Below are positions 33,199 to 43,108 of a stretch of 64,000 nt of DNA, one piece after another. Source of the stretch: Eutreptiella sp. 'Long Island Sound 2002'. Its lineage: Eukaryota; Euglenozoa; Euglenophyceae; Eutreptiales; Eutreptiaceae. Position 1 is the first letter of the stretch, and the number at the start of each line of letters is the position of its first letter. The DNA is taken from positions 73,394,687 to 73,458,686 of the forward strand of contig OZ038382.1 of assembly GCA_964036045.1 (NCBI GenBank). The letters are read 5' to 3'. Both the position numbers and the translations under genes were made by a program. The notes beneath the pieces were generated by a model. It worked only from the letters and a program-made list of their open reading frames with translations, ran no database searches and was not told the origin of the DNA.

Positions 33199-35206
33199 CT
33201 TCTCGTTACATGGGCACGTGAATTCCTTCCTCTTGGTGTGCCACTTCAGTTTGCCGTCGGATTCGGCTTGCATGCTGGGCATTGAGGCGGTATAGTGCAT
33301 CGCCATTGAAGCCCACTGCATCTCACGGGCGCTGGGTGCGCAGGTGAGGACGAGGCTGCTGGGACAGAACCCAAAGTAGACGCAGCCGGGGGCGACGGGG
33401 ACTCGCACCATGTTGTCCGCCATGGGAGGGGGGACCCACCAGCGGTGGTACCAGGGCACCGAGCACTGCTCAGCATTCTCGTCCTCCGGCCGCAGTCCCT
33501 CCGTTGTGAATGGGCACACGCTAATGGCAGCGGTCCCAACCCCAGTCCCAATGACCCACACGTCACCCATGTAGGGGACTTTCCTCTCCAACACCGGGGG
33601 CGTTTTCAGGGGCGCCGACCAACTCAACCTTGGGGCAAGTGGTGCAGGGGGTTGCAAATCACTGCCCGAAGAGGTTGCCGGGGGGTCCTCCTCCGCCTCT
33701 GCCACCTCCGGTTCCTCCGGCTCAACAAACATCAGGTCCGGGACATTCTCCGGTTCCACCACATTTGGGGGTGTGCGGAATCTTTCCGGCACGAAGGGAG
33801 AAAAAATCGTCCTCCCCGGCCCGCCAGCTCCACGATGGATCAACGTGCCATCCATCAGCAAAATACGACGCCGCTTTTGCTGGACCACATGCCACCTGTT
33901 GGACGTGTGGTAGCCATGGCTCGTCCCTGGTGCAATTTGCAGGGATTTTTCTGGGGGATCATCCTGCAGTGATATGAAAACCACCCTCGTGTCTGCGGCA
34001 CCCCACAACGTAAGCATGAAATCGCGGTGCGGCCATTGGTAGCCCCGCCAGGGGGGGGCGTCCATCCGTTCCACCAACCGGGGCCCCCGGTCCTCGGGGT
34101 CATCCAGCACCGGGAAAAGGTCCGCCAAAATGCGCAGCAAACGCCACTTGATTTCCGAGGGAAGCCACTTGTTCACCGTTCCCGGGGCGGTGTGGCGGCG
34201 CCCACCACCTTGGTTGTGGCCCTGAAGGAGAATGGCTTCCCAATTCTTATCTCCCTCCAAATGCACCGCACCAAGTCCCCTGGCAGAATGTCCTCCACCA
34301 AATGGTAGCCTGTGGCCTCATACTCCTCGGGGGTCGTAGAGAGCGGATCCGGCACCGGATGCCGAGACACAGGGTATTTCACTGCGATGTCTGGCGACGG
34401 GCAACCCATGCGAAGCGCAAAAAGATCATTCCTGCGATATAAAAATTGTGGGGTGCGTCAAATCAGGGATGGTTGTTCCTTTCAAGGTCTCGAGCCGAAG
34501 CACGGACTCAATCGCTCTGTGGGCCGACCAGTCCTGAAAATTGGACACCAAAAAAAAATGTGCGTGTCCGTATCGAGGTGCTCCGCTCAATTTTTCACCT
34601 TGACGGTCCCAGGGGTCTGACCACATCCGTCGGTTATCGGCCTCCTTTTCCCGATCCGCATCCGGCACATTGTACACCGACACATATTAATTGCCGTTGG
34701 GGGCCTTGGACACGTTGCATCATGGCAAACAATGCCGTTAAGGTCTCTGCGCTAAGTTGCAGGAATATCGCCATTGGGGCAGGGCTCAACCAGCGGTATA
34801 GGCCTAGAGCAAAATTGCTCAAAACGCCCTTGGTCAAAGCAATTGGACCGGCCTGCAGGTTGACCCTCAACAAATATTTCAAGGGTTCACGTTTTCCCTG
34901 CTACAGTTTTTGCAGCCGCCCTGTCACCGAGCAAACATCCTCGGGGATAGCCGGCAACCCCTTAATCTCGTTCACCGAGAGTGCACAATCCAACAACTGG
35001 ATCCCAGATCCCGCCACATTTTCCACAGCCACCACCTTCACATACTCATCAACAACCTGCCGGGTGGGCTCATGGGGAGTGCGGGGAGGAGGGGCGGGCT
35101 TGGGCGGTGGCTGCGGGTCCCCGGGGGCTTGGATAGCGGCCTTGGCTCTGGACTTCTTGCCAAGCATGTCCCATGAAAGAGAAGCCCCTAAGAGTGAAAG
35201 AGGCAA
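33199..35206 (-). CDS. OZC-C exon 1 (PhyH-like 2OG oxygenase)
   Basis: The likely start is MLGKKSRAKA (about 35168). An N-terminal domain with SVNEIKGLPAIP runs through in-frame TAG 34901 into MAIFLQLSAETLTALF; both flanks match copy F (LGDEDLKGLPELP, LLMVSINLSVGERDALF). Then TPEEYEATGYHLVEDILPGD, typical of the N-terminus of PhyH-type oxygenases. After a frame change near 34270, GYQWPHRDF (HxD), VVFISLQDD, GTLIHRGAGGPGRTIF (His and Arg) form the core. The C-terminal domain has SVPWYHRWWVPP and ends FTCPCNEK at the donor. All three Fe ligands and the 2OG-binding Arg are present, so this copy could be active if frames are restored. Confidence 0.7.
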
Positions 35207-35209
35207 TTA

Positions 35210-35610
35210 CATGGATTTTGCGTGCGCAAAATGCCTAATCTGCGTCCGCAACAGACTTCACGAGACAAGTAAATAAACCCTTTTACGTGCCTAAATTACC
35301 CTTTTTGCGTCCGAGCTAAACTGATAGTGACCACACAAATACACCCTTTTACGCGTGCAGAAAGGCAGTAAGGGGCAATAATTGCACGTACATGGGGGTG
35401 TTGTGGTCCGGGAGACATGAAAGTGGCAAAACACCTCCGTTTTCACCCATATTTCAGCCTATTTGCATGAAGTTAGGCAACGACGTAAATACCCTATTTT
35501 GCGCGCGTAAATGACCCATTTTGCGTCCTCGACATGCGTATAGCCGATGCGCAAACGATGCATTTTACGCGCGCAAAAACGGGGTAATTACACACCTTCT
35601 CGTTACATGA
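35210..35610. repeat. Word-5 array, upstream of OZC-C
   Basis: Two clusters (35210-35360 and 35460-35610) of TTTTGCGTGCGTAAATG, ACGTAAATACCC and ATGCGCAAACGATGC words. The second cluster closely repeats 33000-33200, including the TACACACCTTCTCGTTACATG end that holds the exon-intron junction of OZC-C. Confidence 0.8.
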
Positions 35611-35992
35611 GCACGTGTATTCCTTAGTCTTGCTGTGCCACTTCACTTCACTCCACACCACTTCACTTCTTGGACCCCCTCCCGGCGCAGCGCCTTGCCC
35701 CCACCTGTCGTTTTTCCTTGATGTGTGGTGCAGATGCCCTCCCAGTACTCGATGGTGAGCAAATTCGAAAGACGGAGCACATCAACAGGCAAAGAAACTC
35801 ATATGCAAGCTGAAACAAACATCACATGATGTGACCGTGCTTGTTCCCATCATGTCTCCTGTTACACACGCAAAGCTTTCTATGCTCCGTCTTGTAATGG
35901 GCCCTATGCAGGGCCCCATTTCGAATTAAGGCATCAAATCTGGGCACAGGTGCAGCCCAACTGAGTTGGGCAAACGCATCTCGGGGATGCAC
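35611..35992. other. No feature recognised
   Basis: A short piece repeats OZC-C exon 1 end sequence (TTCCTTAGTCTTGCTGTGCCACTTCA, 35618 onward in part), then unassigned sequence. Confidence 0.35.
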
Positions 35993-36376
35993 CTACAGGC
36001 ATGTCAGGGCTGGTGCACCGGCATACGCAGGTCTTTTAACCTCAGGTGTGTGCGACACGGGTTGCAGTCCTTGTTTCACCATTATGTCTTCCTGTTGTAC
36101 CGTAACTGTTCCTCCCCTAAACAGGCCCTCGACTAACCTGGATCGCCACCACGACAGTGGGTGCTTCTTATGTAAATACTCGTAGGTAATGCGGAGTGCG
36201 TTCTCAAGCAAATCCTGGGCATTGGCTGCATACCATGCCCCCTTCAGCCCGTAGGCTGTGGCTATGCTGGCTACAACGGTCTGCGCTCCTACAGATTCGG
36301 AATCAGGAAAACGTATAATTCGCTTCAGGGGTACATCACTCCAGACCACCTTGTCACGCAACTGTATCCCCACCAC
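35993..36376 (-). pseudogene. Reverse transcriptase C-terminal fragment
   Basis: The frame LKRIIRFPDSES ... SIATAYGLKGAW ... LHKKHPLSWWRSRL resembles the tail of the 60 kb reverse transcriptase (WIPSVVKKCLHYW, PKQWWTGNLQ). No catalytic motif is included. The family match is weak. Confidence 0.35.
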
Positions 36377-36689
36377 TCTGGATGTAACGGGATCTGTGCC
36401 TCCAATGAGGGCAGGACGAGCCCCTCTCCTTCAGTCTGCAGTTGAAGGGAGTACTTTTTTTCCAGGATGGACTGGACCTGGCTGAGCTGGACACCATCAC
36501 GTACGAGGCCAACTATATTATCACGAAAGCGGTAAGGGCACAGGGGAACGGCGAATACAGGTAAACGTTTCCACAGATAATCATGTGACCCTGCCCTGTG
36601 TGCCAGGCTCGCACGACATGCTACAAATTTCGGCCAATTGGGACGAACACAGCCCGCCGATGGCCACTGTAACTGCTAACATCTGTTCA

Positions 36690-37200
36690 CATGGACGCGT
36701 ACGTGTTGAAATCTTAACTCGTACGCGTTTGTTTTCTCTTTGTTGGAAATTTATCATTTTTCATGGAAAATTCATGTGTGGGGTATCACCTTACCCAAAC
36801 CAACCCCTTTTGCACTTCCCCTGTACCACTGGGTGCCACTGCAGACATTGCCGACCCTAGGTCGCCTTCTCCCTCCACAGAGTTTCCCGAAAACCATACT
36901 GAATTTCCCAAAGCCTTGCTTTCAGACTGTCCTGTGACACGTACGTACATGTTGGCAGTGGAACGTGTACGCGTTGGGTGCGCGGCGCGTACGTGTGGTG
37001 TTTCGACGCCTACGCGTTCCCAATCCAATGTGTACGCGTTAGTAACTTAACACGTACGCGTCAGCTCACCAACGCGTACGTGTTAGATTACCGACGCGTA
37101 CGTCTTGATCTGCTGGTGTGTACGCAGTTCGTACGCACAGCCTACATGTTACGTGGTATGGCTGCTGGTTGGTCTAGAGGTATGTGCATGTTTCGTACGT
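36690..37200. repeat. Word-8 array (ACGCGTACGTGTT)
   Basis: Fifteen or so units around a CGTACG or ACGCGT core, for example AACGCGTACGTGTT and TCGTACGCAC. The same word fills 39360-39660, the OZC-E intron (41620-41906) and 50955-51140. Confidence 0.9.
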
Positions 37201-37561
37201 TTCGAAACCGTGGGTTCAAACCCTTGCATACACAACGTGTCTGTATCGCAGCAAGGAACCGCAAGACCAAGGGCTCACATCGAGCGGAGGAGGACTTACC
37301 CCATGGGGCGCAACCAACAAATACAGGCGTTGAAGATAGGCAATCAAATGCGATCACCAGCTGCCCTTGGTTTTTTTAGCAATAAGGCCTACCGAGGGCC
37401 GGTCTGTTGCGGTTATCCGTTGCTCGGTTTGGTTGCCGTAACCTTAACCACCCCACCCTTGCAAAGGGCATCACTGCACCAGAACAGCATGTTGAATGCA
37501 AAGTGCATTGAAGACGAAGTATACTTGCCCAAAGCAATCCAATGGAATCCCAAATCAAATA

Positions 37562-39295
37562 TCATACACAACAGCTGAAACACCATACAAACTACTAATG
37601 AGCATTGGCCTTCCAATACGTTTTGTGTTCCTTCACGTGTGGTTGTTGTGTCCATGCACGCACCCATACATCCCACCCCCTCTTTAACAAACCCCAATCC
37701 AGATTATGATTTTTTACAACTTCCCTCCACCCTTTCATGAAAACTCGCCTCACCAGTCTACCTCTCCGTCCCCGTACCACCCCTTTTAATTTCCTTGCCC
37801 CCCCCTTGAAGCTCCTAAACCGAATCTCTGTTTTCATAGTCTTGTGCCTTTATTCTGCCTTGAAGGCAGCAAAGGCACCAAGGGCATGCCACTGCTTAGC
37901 AAACCCAAGCATGTGGTCAACCCAAAGGTGCACCCACAGGGTTTGCACCATTTGGCACGTTTTGTGATGCACTGCCATTTGCGGTGGCAAATTTTTTAGG
38001 GTGTCAATTTCTTGGGCTCCTAAGAGACCCTCCTTTTTGGCAAAGGTTGCACTTTTGTGCAAACAGTAACGCCACCAATCAAAATTTTGCGCCCATGTGT
38101 GTCCCCCTTCCACGACATGTTGCAAGAGACCTTCATTGTTCAGGGCTACAATGAGGGGACCCCAGGCCTTTGTTGAAACAAATAGAATTGCTGCGCTCTG
38201 TTCACAACGGAGTGATGGTTTTTCACCCTCCTGCCCTGCGATGTCTTGAAGTGCAACACTCTGCGAGGCAACCCCGCAAGTATTTACATGGGTATGCACC
38301 CATGCAATAGCGCCGCCTCTTCGTGAAGCCATGGTGTTGTACAAGAGCCCTCCAACACCCATCAAGGCCACTGTGAGTAACATGTTACGTGCACGTGTCA
38401 CCCCATGCAATGCATAGTCAGGAGGCCTGTACTTGGGCAAAATGCTACGTAGCACCTGCCCCTACCAAGTGCAGTGGGACAGAATGGGTGAAAGTCCCTT
38501 CCGAAAGTCGCGATCGCAATGTGCCCTGCATTTTCCACATACCCAGCACACTGGGTCTGCGGTGGTGCAGTTCCATCTTTTGATGCCTGCCATTGCCTGT
38601 TGTGCCACGACATCTACAACCAAAAAGATATTGGGTTTTTCCATGTAACCCCCTTGTACTGCATACTTTGTGTTTAGGGCCTCTTGCACCTGCTCATCCC
38701 TTTTGCTAGCCCTTGTGAGTGACCGTAGCACAGCACGTTTTTCAGAGCCGTGTAAAATGCACCAGCTACCAAGCGGGTTACCCGATCCAAGCACTCCAAG
38801 CATAAAATGCTCCAAGTGCCGCTTGTGTAGTTGTGTACCATCCACACAAAGGCGTACCCAAAGGTCCGGGTACAAAATTCCCTTAGGGGCGGCCATCATG
38901 AGTCGCACTTTCTCCATCAAATTTGTACCGGCCCCCAGCAATTTGTGGTCCCCGTCCATCGTATTGTAGTCAACTACTGGAGGTTTACTAAGTTCGTCCT
39001 TCACTCTTCTGACTGCATCCAGGGGGCATTTCATCTGGGACGTGGGGATGGAGTACTGTAGGGCCCGCCAGCTTTTGCCCTCTTTGCGGCAATCGCACAG
39101 GAGGGCCTCTGCATGCCACATGTGGTTTTGGGGCATGGGCCCATCCGTCGGTTTCAAAATGAGGGTGCTCACGTTTTCGCCAGCTGGTACTTGCCAGGTC
39201 GGACCAAGAATTTCCGTGACTGCCGTTTGCAGTTCGGCCATCCGTTCCCATCTCTTAGTCCTTCCCAGCTGTTGGTACTCCTTGACTGGGGGCAT
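37562..39295 (-). CDS. Family 2 transposase-like gene, copy E
   Basis: From ATG 39295 (MPPVKEYQQLGRTKRW) to TGA 37562 the frame is uninterrupted over 578 codons except TAG 38462, TAA 37850 and a TAG TAG pair at 37595-37600. Motifs: LWVRLCVDGTQL (first Asp), LGSGNPLGSW, CWVCGKCR (Cys pair), PDYALHGVTRARN (second Asp plus HG..R..N), LWVHLWVDHMLGFAK, FAAFKAE plus TAA plus RHKTMKTEIRFRSF (candidate Glu), and NLDWGLLKRGW. Motif order and the E-x-R-H/N-K-x-x-K-x-x-I/L pattern link it to family 1. Word-8 arrays lie on both sides. Confidence 0.7.
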
Positions 39296-39359
39296 GTTCC
39301 TCGAGTGGGGAAAAAAAAAACACCTTAGGGAAAGAGAACAAGGGGGCGGGGTGCATGGA

Positions 39360-39660
39360 CCCAACAAGGTTCGCACGTATAGGCACAAGTGCAATACTCA
39401 ACACGTACGTGTGCGCATACGAGTTGGCACGGCAAGGCGTACGCGTTTCATTTTTAATGCGTACAGTCCACAACAACGAATGGTACGTTTCATGAACCCA
39501 ACGCGTACGCGCCAGAACAGCGAATCGTACGTGTCATGAACCCAGCGCGTACGCGCCAGCACAACAACGCATACGATGCAACACCGTAACCCGTACGCAC
39601 CCCGCACTCCAACGTGTATGCGCCCCTTCTACAACGCGTGCGTGTTGACGCACACTGCAC
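39360..39660. repeat. Word-8 array
   Basis: Units such as AACGCGTACGCGCC, AATCGTACGTGTC and AACCCGTACGCAC. It lies between the TET/JBP-like gene and the family 2 copy E. Confidence 0.9.
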
Positions 39661-39672
39661 CCATTGCACATG

Positions 39673-40260
39673 CTACCCAGCGCACAGCCTGAACCCAAGA
39701 CTCCGCAGCAGCTGCAGGTCCTCCCACGACACCTTGCCGAGGCCGACTTGGGTAAAAAACACCAGGGCGTAGCGTTCACCAAGCCACGGGGCTGGCATGT
39801 GCAAAGCACCACTGCAAAAAACGACCCCATTCCGAGCATCCAATGCCACCCGATCCTCATGCACCCTGTTATGGCCCTCTGGCCCTGCAACACATGCCAT
39901 TGTGTAGGGGCAGGTTCCCCTTGTGGGGAACACGAGGCCCGTCTCTTCCACACAGACCTCCCCACCTGAAAAATCACCAACAGTCACAATGGCACTCAAG
40001 GGCAGGTGGTCCTGGTGCTTATGCCCTGGCATTGTGGTTGAAGGTGAAACAGCATGGTTCACTTGGATGGCACTCCAAGTGAACCAGGATGGCAACCTTG
40101 TGCGCCCGTAGGCATTGATGGCTGCGCACACCTTTGGGAAGTTGCGTGTTGCAGCAGCCACACGGACATTGCCACGCAGCACCACCCCAAACAACGCGGA
40201 ACGCAATTGTGCTCCCCACCTGTCCTTGGACTGCCATGCCCCTTCCAACCCCTCCAACAA
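39673..40260 (-). CDS. TET/JBP-like 2OG dioxygenase, copy E
   Basis: About 195 codons open. LPSWFTWSAIQVNHA leads to HKHQDH (HxD iron site), then LSAIVTVGDFSGGEVCVEE (a GG-x-L/V strand typical of TET/JBP and P4H-like folds), then ALDARNGVVFCSGALHMPAPW (distal His) and GERYALVFF (Arg for 2-oxoglutarate), ending SLGFRLCAG and TAG (39673). All catalytic residues are present. TET/JBP enzymes oxidise modified bases in DNA; several algal and fungal members exist, and fungal ones are known to associate with KDZ transposons. P4H-type or AlkB-type membership remains possible. It sits 3' of OZC-E and 5' of the transposase. Confidence 0.6.
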   Translation of the reverse strand: MLEGLEGAWQSKDRWGAQLRSALFGVVLRGNVRVAAATRNFPKVCAAINAYGRTRLPSWFTWSAIQVNHAVSPSTTMPGHKHQDHLPLSAIVTVGDFSGGEVCVEETGLVFPTRGTCPYTMACVAGPEGHNRVHEDRVALDARNGVVFCSGALHMPAPWLGERYALVFFTQVGLGKVSWEDLQLLRSLGFRLCAG

Positions 40261-40302
40261 AAAACATATGTGAGGGGAGGGGAGAGGAGCAGCCCCTGGG
40301 AG

Positions 40303-41566
40303 TCAACTGCCATTACCACCATCAGGGCCTCTGCCACCGCCACTACCACTGCCACTGGGCTGCTCCACCGCCTTGCCTAACTGTGGACTCTGCACGGTGT
40401 ACTTGTCCCTCAAAGATGTAGGGGCACGAAGAGTCTTCTCCCCTTGTGTCGACTGCTTGCCTCTTGCATCGCTCAGTGAATCCCTCAGGTCCAAAATGAA
40501 TGTGGTGGCCTGGACAAGGCCGTCCCTCATTTCCATTGCTGCCAGTTGCAAAAAATTCTTCTCGTCTTCCACATCTTCCCCCCCCTCCGCAGGGCCAAGG
40601 CTGGCTGAGCCTTTCCTGCTTGCCCTCACAGAGGCATCCTGCAGCTTCTCTCTTAAGTCCCTAATCTCATTGTCCTTTTCTTTTCGCCCATCCTCCCACT
40701 TTGCACGCTCCTCCCTCAGCATGTCCTCTGCAGCTTTCTGTGCCTCGTCACTCTGCTTGCGCACCTTCTCAAGTTCCTCAATTCGCGCCCTTAGCTGCTG
40801 TTGTGTGTCTTTGAGGTGCTCACGCAGTGGTGATGAGGGGGAGGCGGTGGGCCCAGTGGGCTTTGTATCCGTGGGCCCTCCTTTGGCACCAAGCTTTGGT
40901 TTCTTGGCACGGGACACACGACAACCGTGCCGCCATTGGTCGGTGTCATAGCCCTCCTCTGCCTCCGTCTCCGCCTCCCTCTTCCCCCCAACCTTCCCCG
41001 CAAGGAGAAGCTTCCATCTCTCCATTGCCCCATCCACCTCTGCAACAACAGCAGCGTCAGTGATTGGGAGGTAACCTGCCACCCCTGACCATTGAACACG
41101 CTTGGCCTGCTTGAGCTGCTCTCCGTGCACACGCCATGTCTGCACGCAACTGTGGCTGTCCCCTTTAATCTGGTACAAAGTCCCCCCAAATAAAATTTCT
41201 GCTGCTGGGTCCCTCCCAACGGCATGCCCCTTCATCCACATGGGAAACTGGACCATCACGGGCTCAGCCCATGTGACCGCACCACTCAGTTCCTTTGTTC
41301 GTGCCTCCAATGTAACCTGATCATAAAAAGTATACTTGGCAACGTCCCCAACATGGACATTGTCAACAACCTCCTCCTTACTCACCTGCACCAGTTGCCC
41401 TGGAATTGTCAGGGGCCGGGGCCACCAGTGGAGCACCTCCCGGGGGGCTCCGAAGAAGGCGCTTCGGCTTCAACACCTTCCGGATCACATCCGGAGGCGT
41501 TGGGCGCACTTGTGCTTCAGAGGGCCAAGGACGCCGCTCTTTGTACTTGAAGGGGGTCACGTGGAA
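40303..41566 (-). CDS. OZC-E exon 2
   Basis: The acceptor CTGTTGCAG precedes TTCCACGTGACC at 41566. A second small intron is possible: CAG/GTGAGTAAGG near 41386 to TATGATCAG near 41322. The domain region (FGGTLYQIKG, SGVAGYLPITDAAV) is followed by an acidic then basic stretch (SRAKKPKLG), about 110 residues of strong coiled coil (RARIEELEKVRKQSDEAQK), and a Ser/Gly tail. The frame ends at TGA (40303-40305), with no TAA/TAG over about 375 codons. Confidence 0.7.
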
Positions 41567-41906
41567 CTGCAACAGAGGAAGGGCCAATGGTGACAGCGTG
41601 TGCGTACCTCAGTGAAATGGCACGCGTGGTCAGCACACGCGACGCGTACGGGTTGGTACATTAGCGCGTACGATCTACTCGGGCAACACGTACGTGTTGG
41701 TACGGCAACACGTACGATCCACTCGGGCAACACGTACGATCCGCTCCGGCAACCCGTACGTGTTGCTACCCCAACACGTACGATTTGCCTGGCCGACGCG
41801 TACGTGTGGACAAGGCAACACGTACGAACGAAAAATGTAACGCGTACGAGGCACGTACACCGTACGTACGCGGTGCGTACGTGTCACATGCGCACGAAGT
41901 ACATAC
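41567..41906 (-). other. OZC-E intron carrying word-8 array
   Basis: The donor GTATGTACTT follows TACGGGGAG at 41906 and the acceptor CTGTTGCAG ends at 41567. Positions 41620-41906 are AACACGTACGATCC and AACACGTACGTGTT words. Confidence 0.8.
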
Positions 41907-42797
41907 CTCCCCGTAATCCTCATCAAAGTCCATGCACCCACATGAGTACTCCACTCCGCCGCGCGCCGTCCTCCGCTCCACCACCCACTTTTGCTCCACC
42001 GCCTCCGCAACACTAGCGGGCGCGACATGCAGGGCATGCCCCATGGCTGCCCACTCCATCCATGCCGGCCCATCCTCATCCCGCCTCAACGTCCAACCAC
42101 ACGTGGCAAACGTGAACACCAACGAACGTTTCTCAACCCTAAACCGTGTCCCACCAGAAAAACTCGCCTTGGGGAGGTACCAACGGTGATACCGAGCCAA
42201 AGAACATTGTGGCTCCTCGGTGCCTGGGGGGGAGTTGAAAAAGAAAGTTGCACCTTGCACACCATGGCCCAAAATCACAACATCACCACAATAAGGGACA
42301 GCTTGCCGTCGCCGAACAAGCAACGGAGCCGAAAAATGGGTAAAAGATTCCCAAGGAATACGAGCACCTTCGGCATCTTTCAGAAATTGAACCATAGGAG
42401 GAAGAGCATACAATTGGCGAGCCAAGTGCACCTTTGACATGGTGGCAGCATGCTCCAAAGGGACAAACGGGATGAACAAAATGTAGCACCCTTTTTCCCC
42501 ACCGCCCGCCCCGCGATGAAAGGTGCAACCCGTCAAAAGAAGGATGTCACCCAATTCCATGGAACACACATCCCAACGATTGGACTCATGTTGCCCAACC
42601 TGATGTGAACCCACACCGACTTGCAAAGCACACTCGGGACGAACATCGTCCAAGGGAATAAACACTTGGATGCAATCTTGCATCCAATGGGGTGAGTCGC
42701 TAGAAGGTGTGCGCAGAAACCCCCCCCTTTTGGGTACCACTAGAACCGCGATGTGCACGCGGTTACAATGCCTAAGAGTCACTGTGGGAGTTCCCAT
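41907..42797 (-). CDS. OZC-E exon 1 (oxygenase-like), 5' truncated
   Basis: IQVFIPLDDV, then GDILLLTGCTFHRGAGG and YILFIPFVP match VVFISLQDD, GTLIHRGAGG and TIFSPFVP of copy C, giving the distal His; the Arg position is Tyr-adjacent and less clear. The HxD site is not recognisable because homology starts near 42750. The C-terminal domain has SLARYHRWYLPK, parallel to SVPWYHRWWVPP in C, and ends YSCGCMDFDEDYGE at the donor. The 5' end meets element D, which begins with the word-7 array at 42885. Confidence 0.6.
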
Positions 42798-42884
42798 AAG
42801 TGCCCTAAGTCCAAAGCAAGCCTAGGTTGTGAAGGGCCACACGCTATGTTGAATTTCCAAAAATCAGCAAAAGCGCACAAAGGT

Positions 42885-43045
42885 GGGTTCCAGCAGGGGT
42901 TCTGGCGCAGAAAGGGGGGTTCCAGCAGGGTTTCCAGCAGGGGTTCCAACGCAGAAAGGGGGTTCCAACAAGGTTCCAGCAGAGGGTTCCAGCGCGGAAA
43001 GGGGGTCCAGCAAGGGGTTCCGGCAGGGGTTCCAGCACCTTTGTT
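42885..43045. repeat. Word-7 array (GGTTCCAGCAGGGGTTCCAGCG)
   Basis: Seven units of GGTTCCAGC with GCAGAAAGGGG spacers. A TTGCATTTCAG acceptor-like site follows at about 43069, so it may lie in a 5' intron of OZC-D. Other word-7 blocks: 45268-45475, 47268-47445, 49190-49345. Confidence 0.9.
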
Positions 43046-43108
43046 TCACCTTCGTTCCCTTGCATTTCAGCCCAGATGCCTTTGTTGGCCCCCTAGGTCG
43101 AATGGGCC

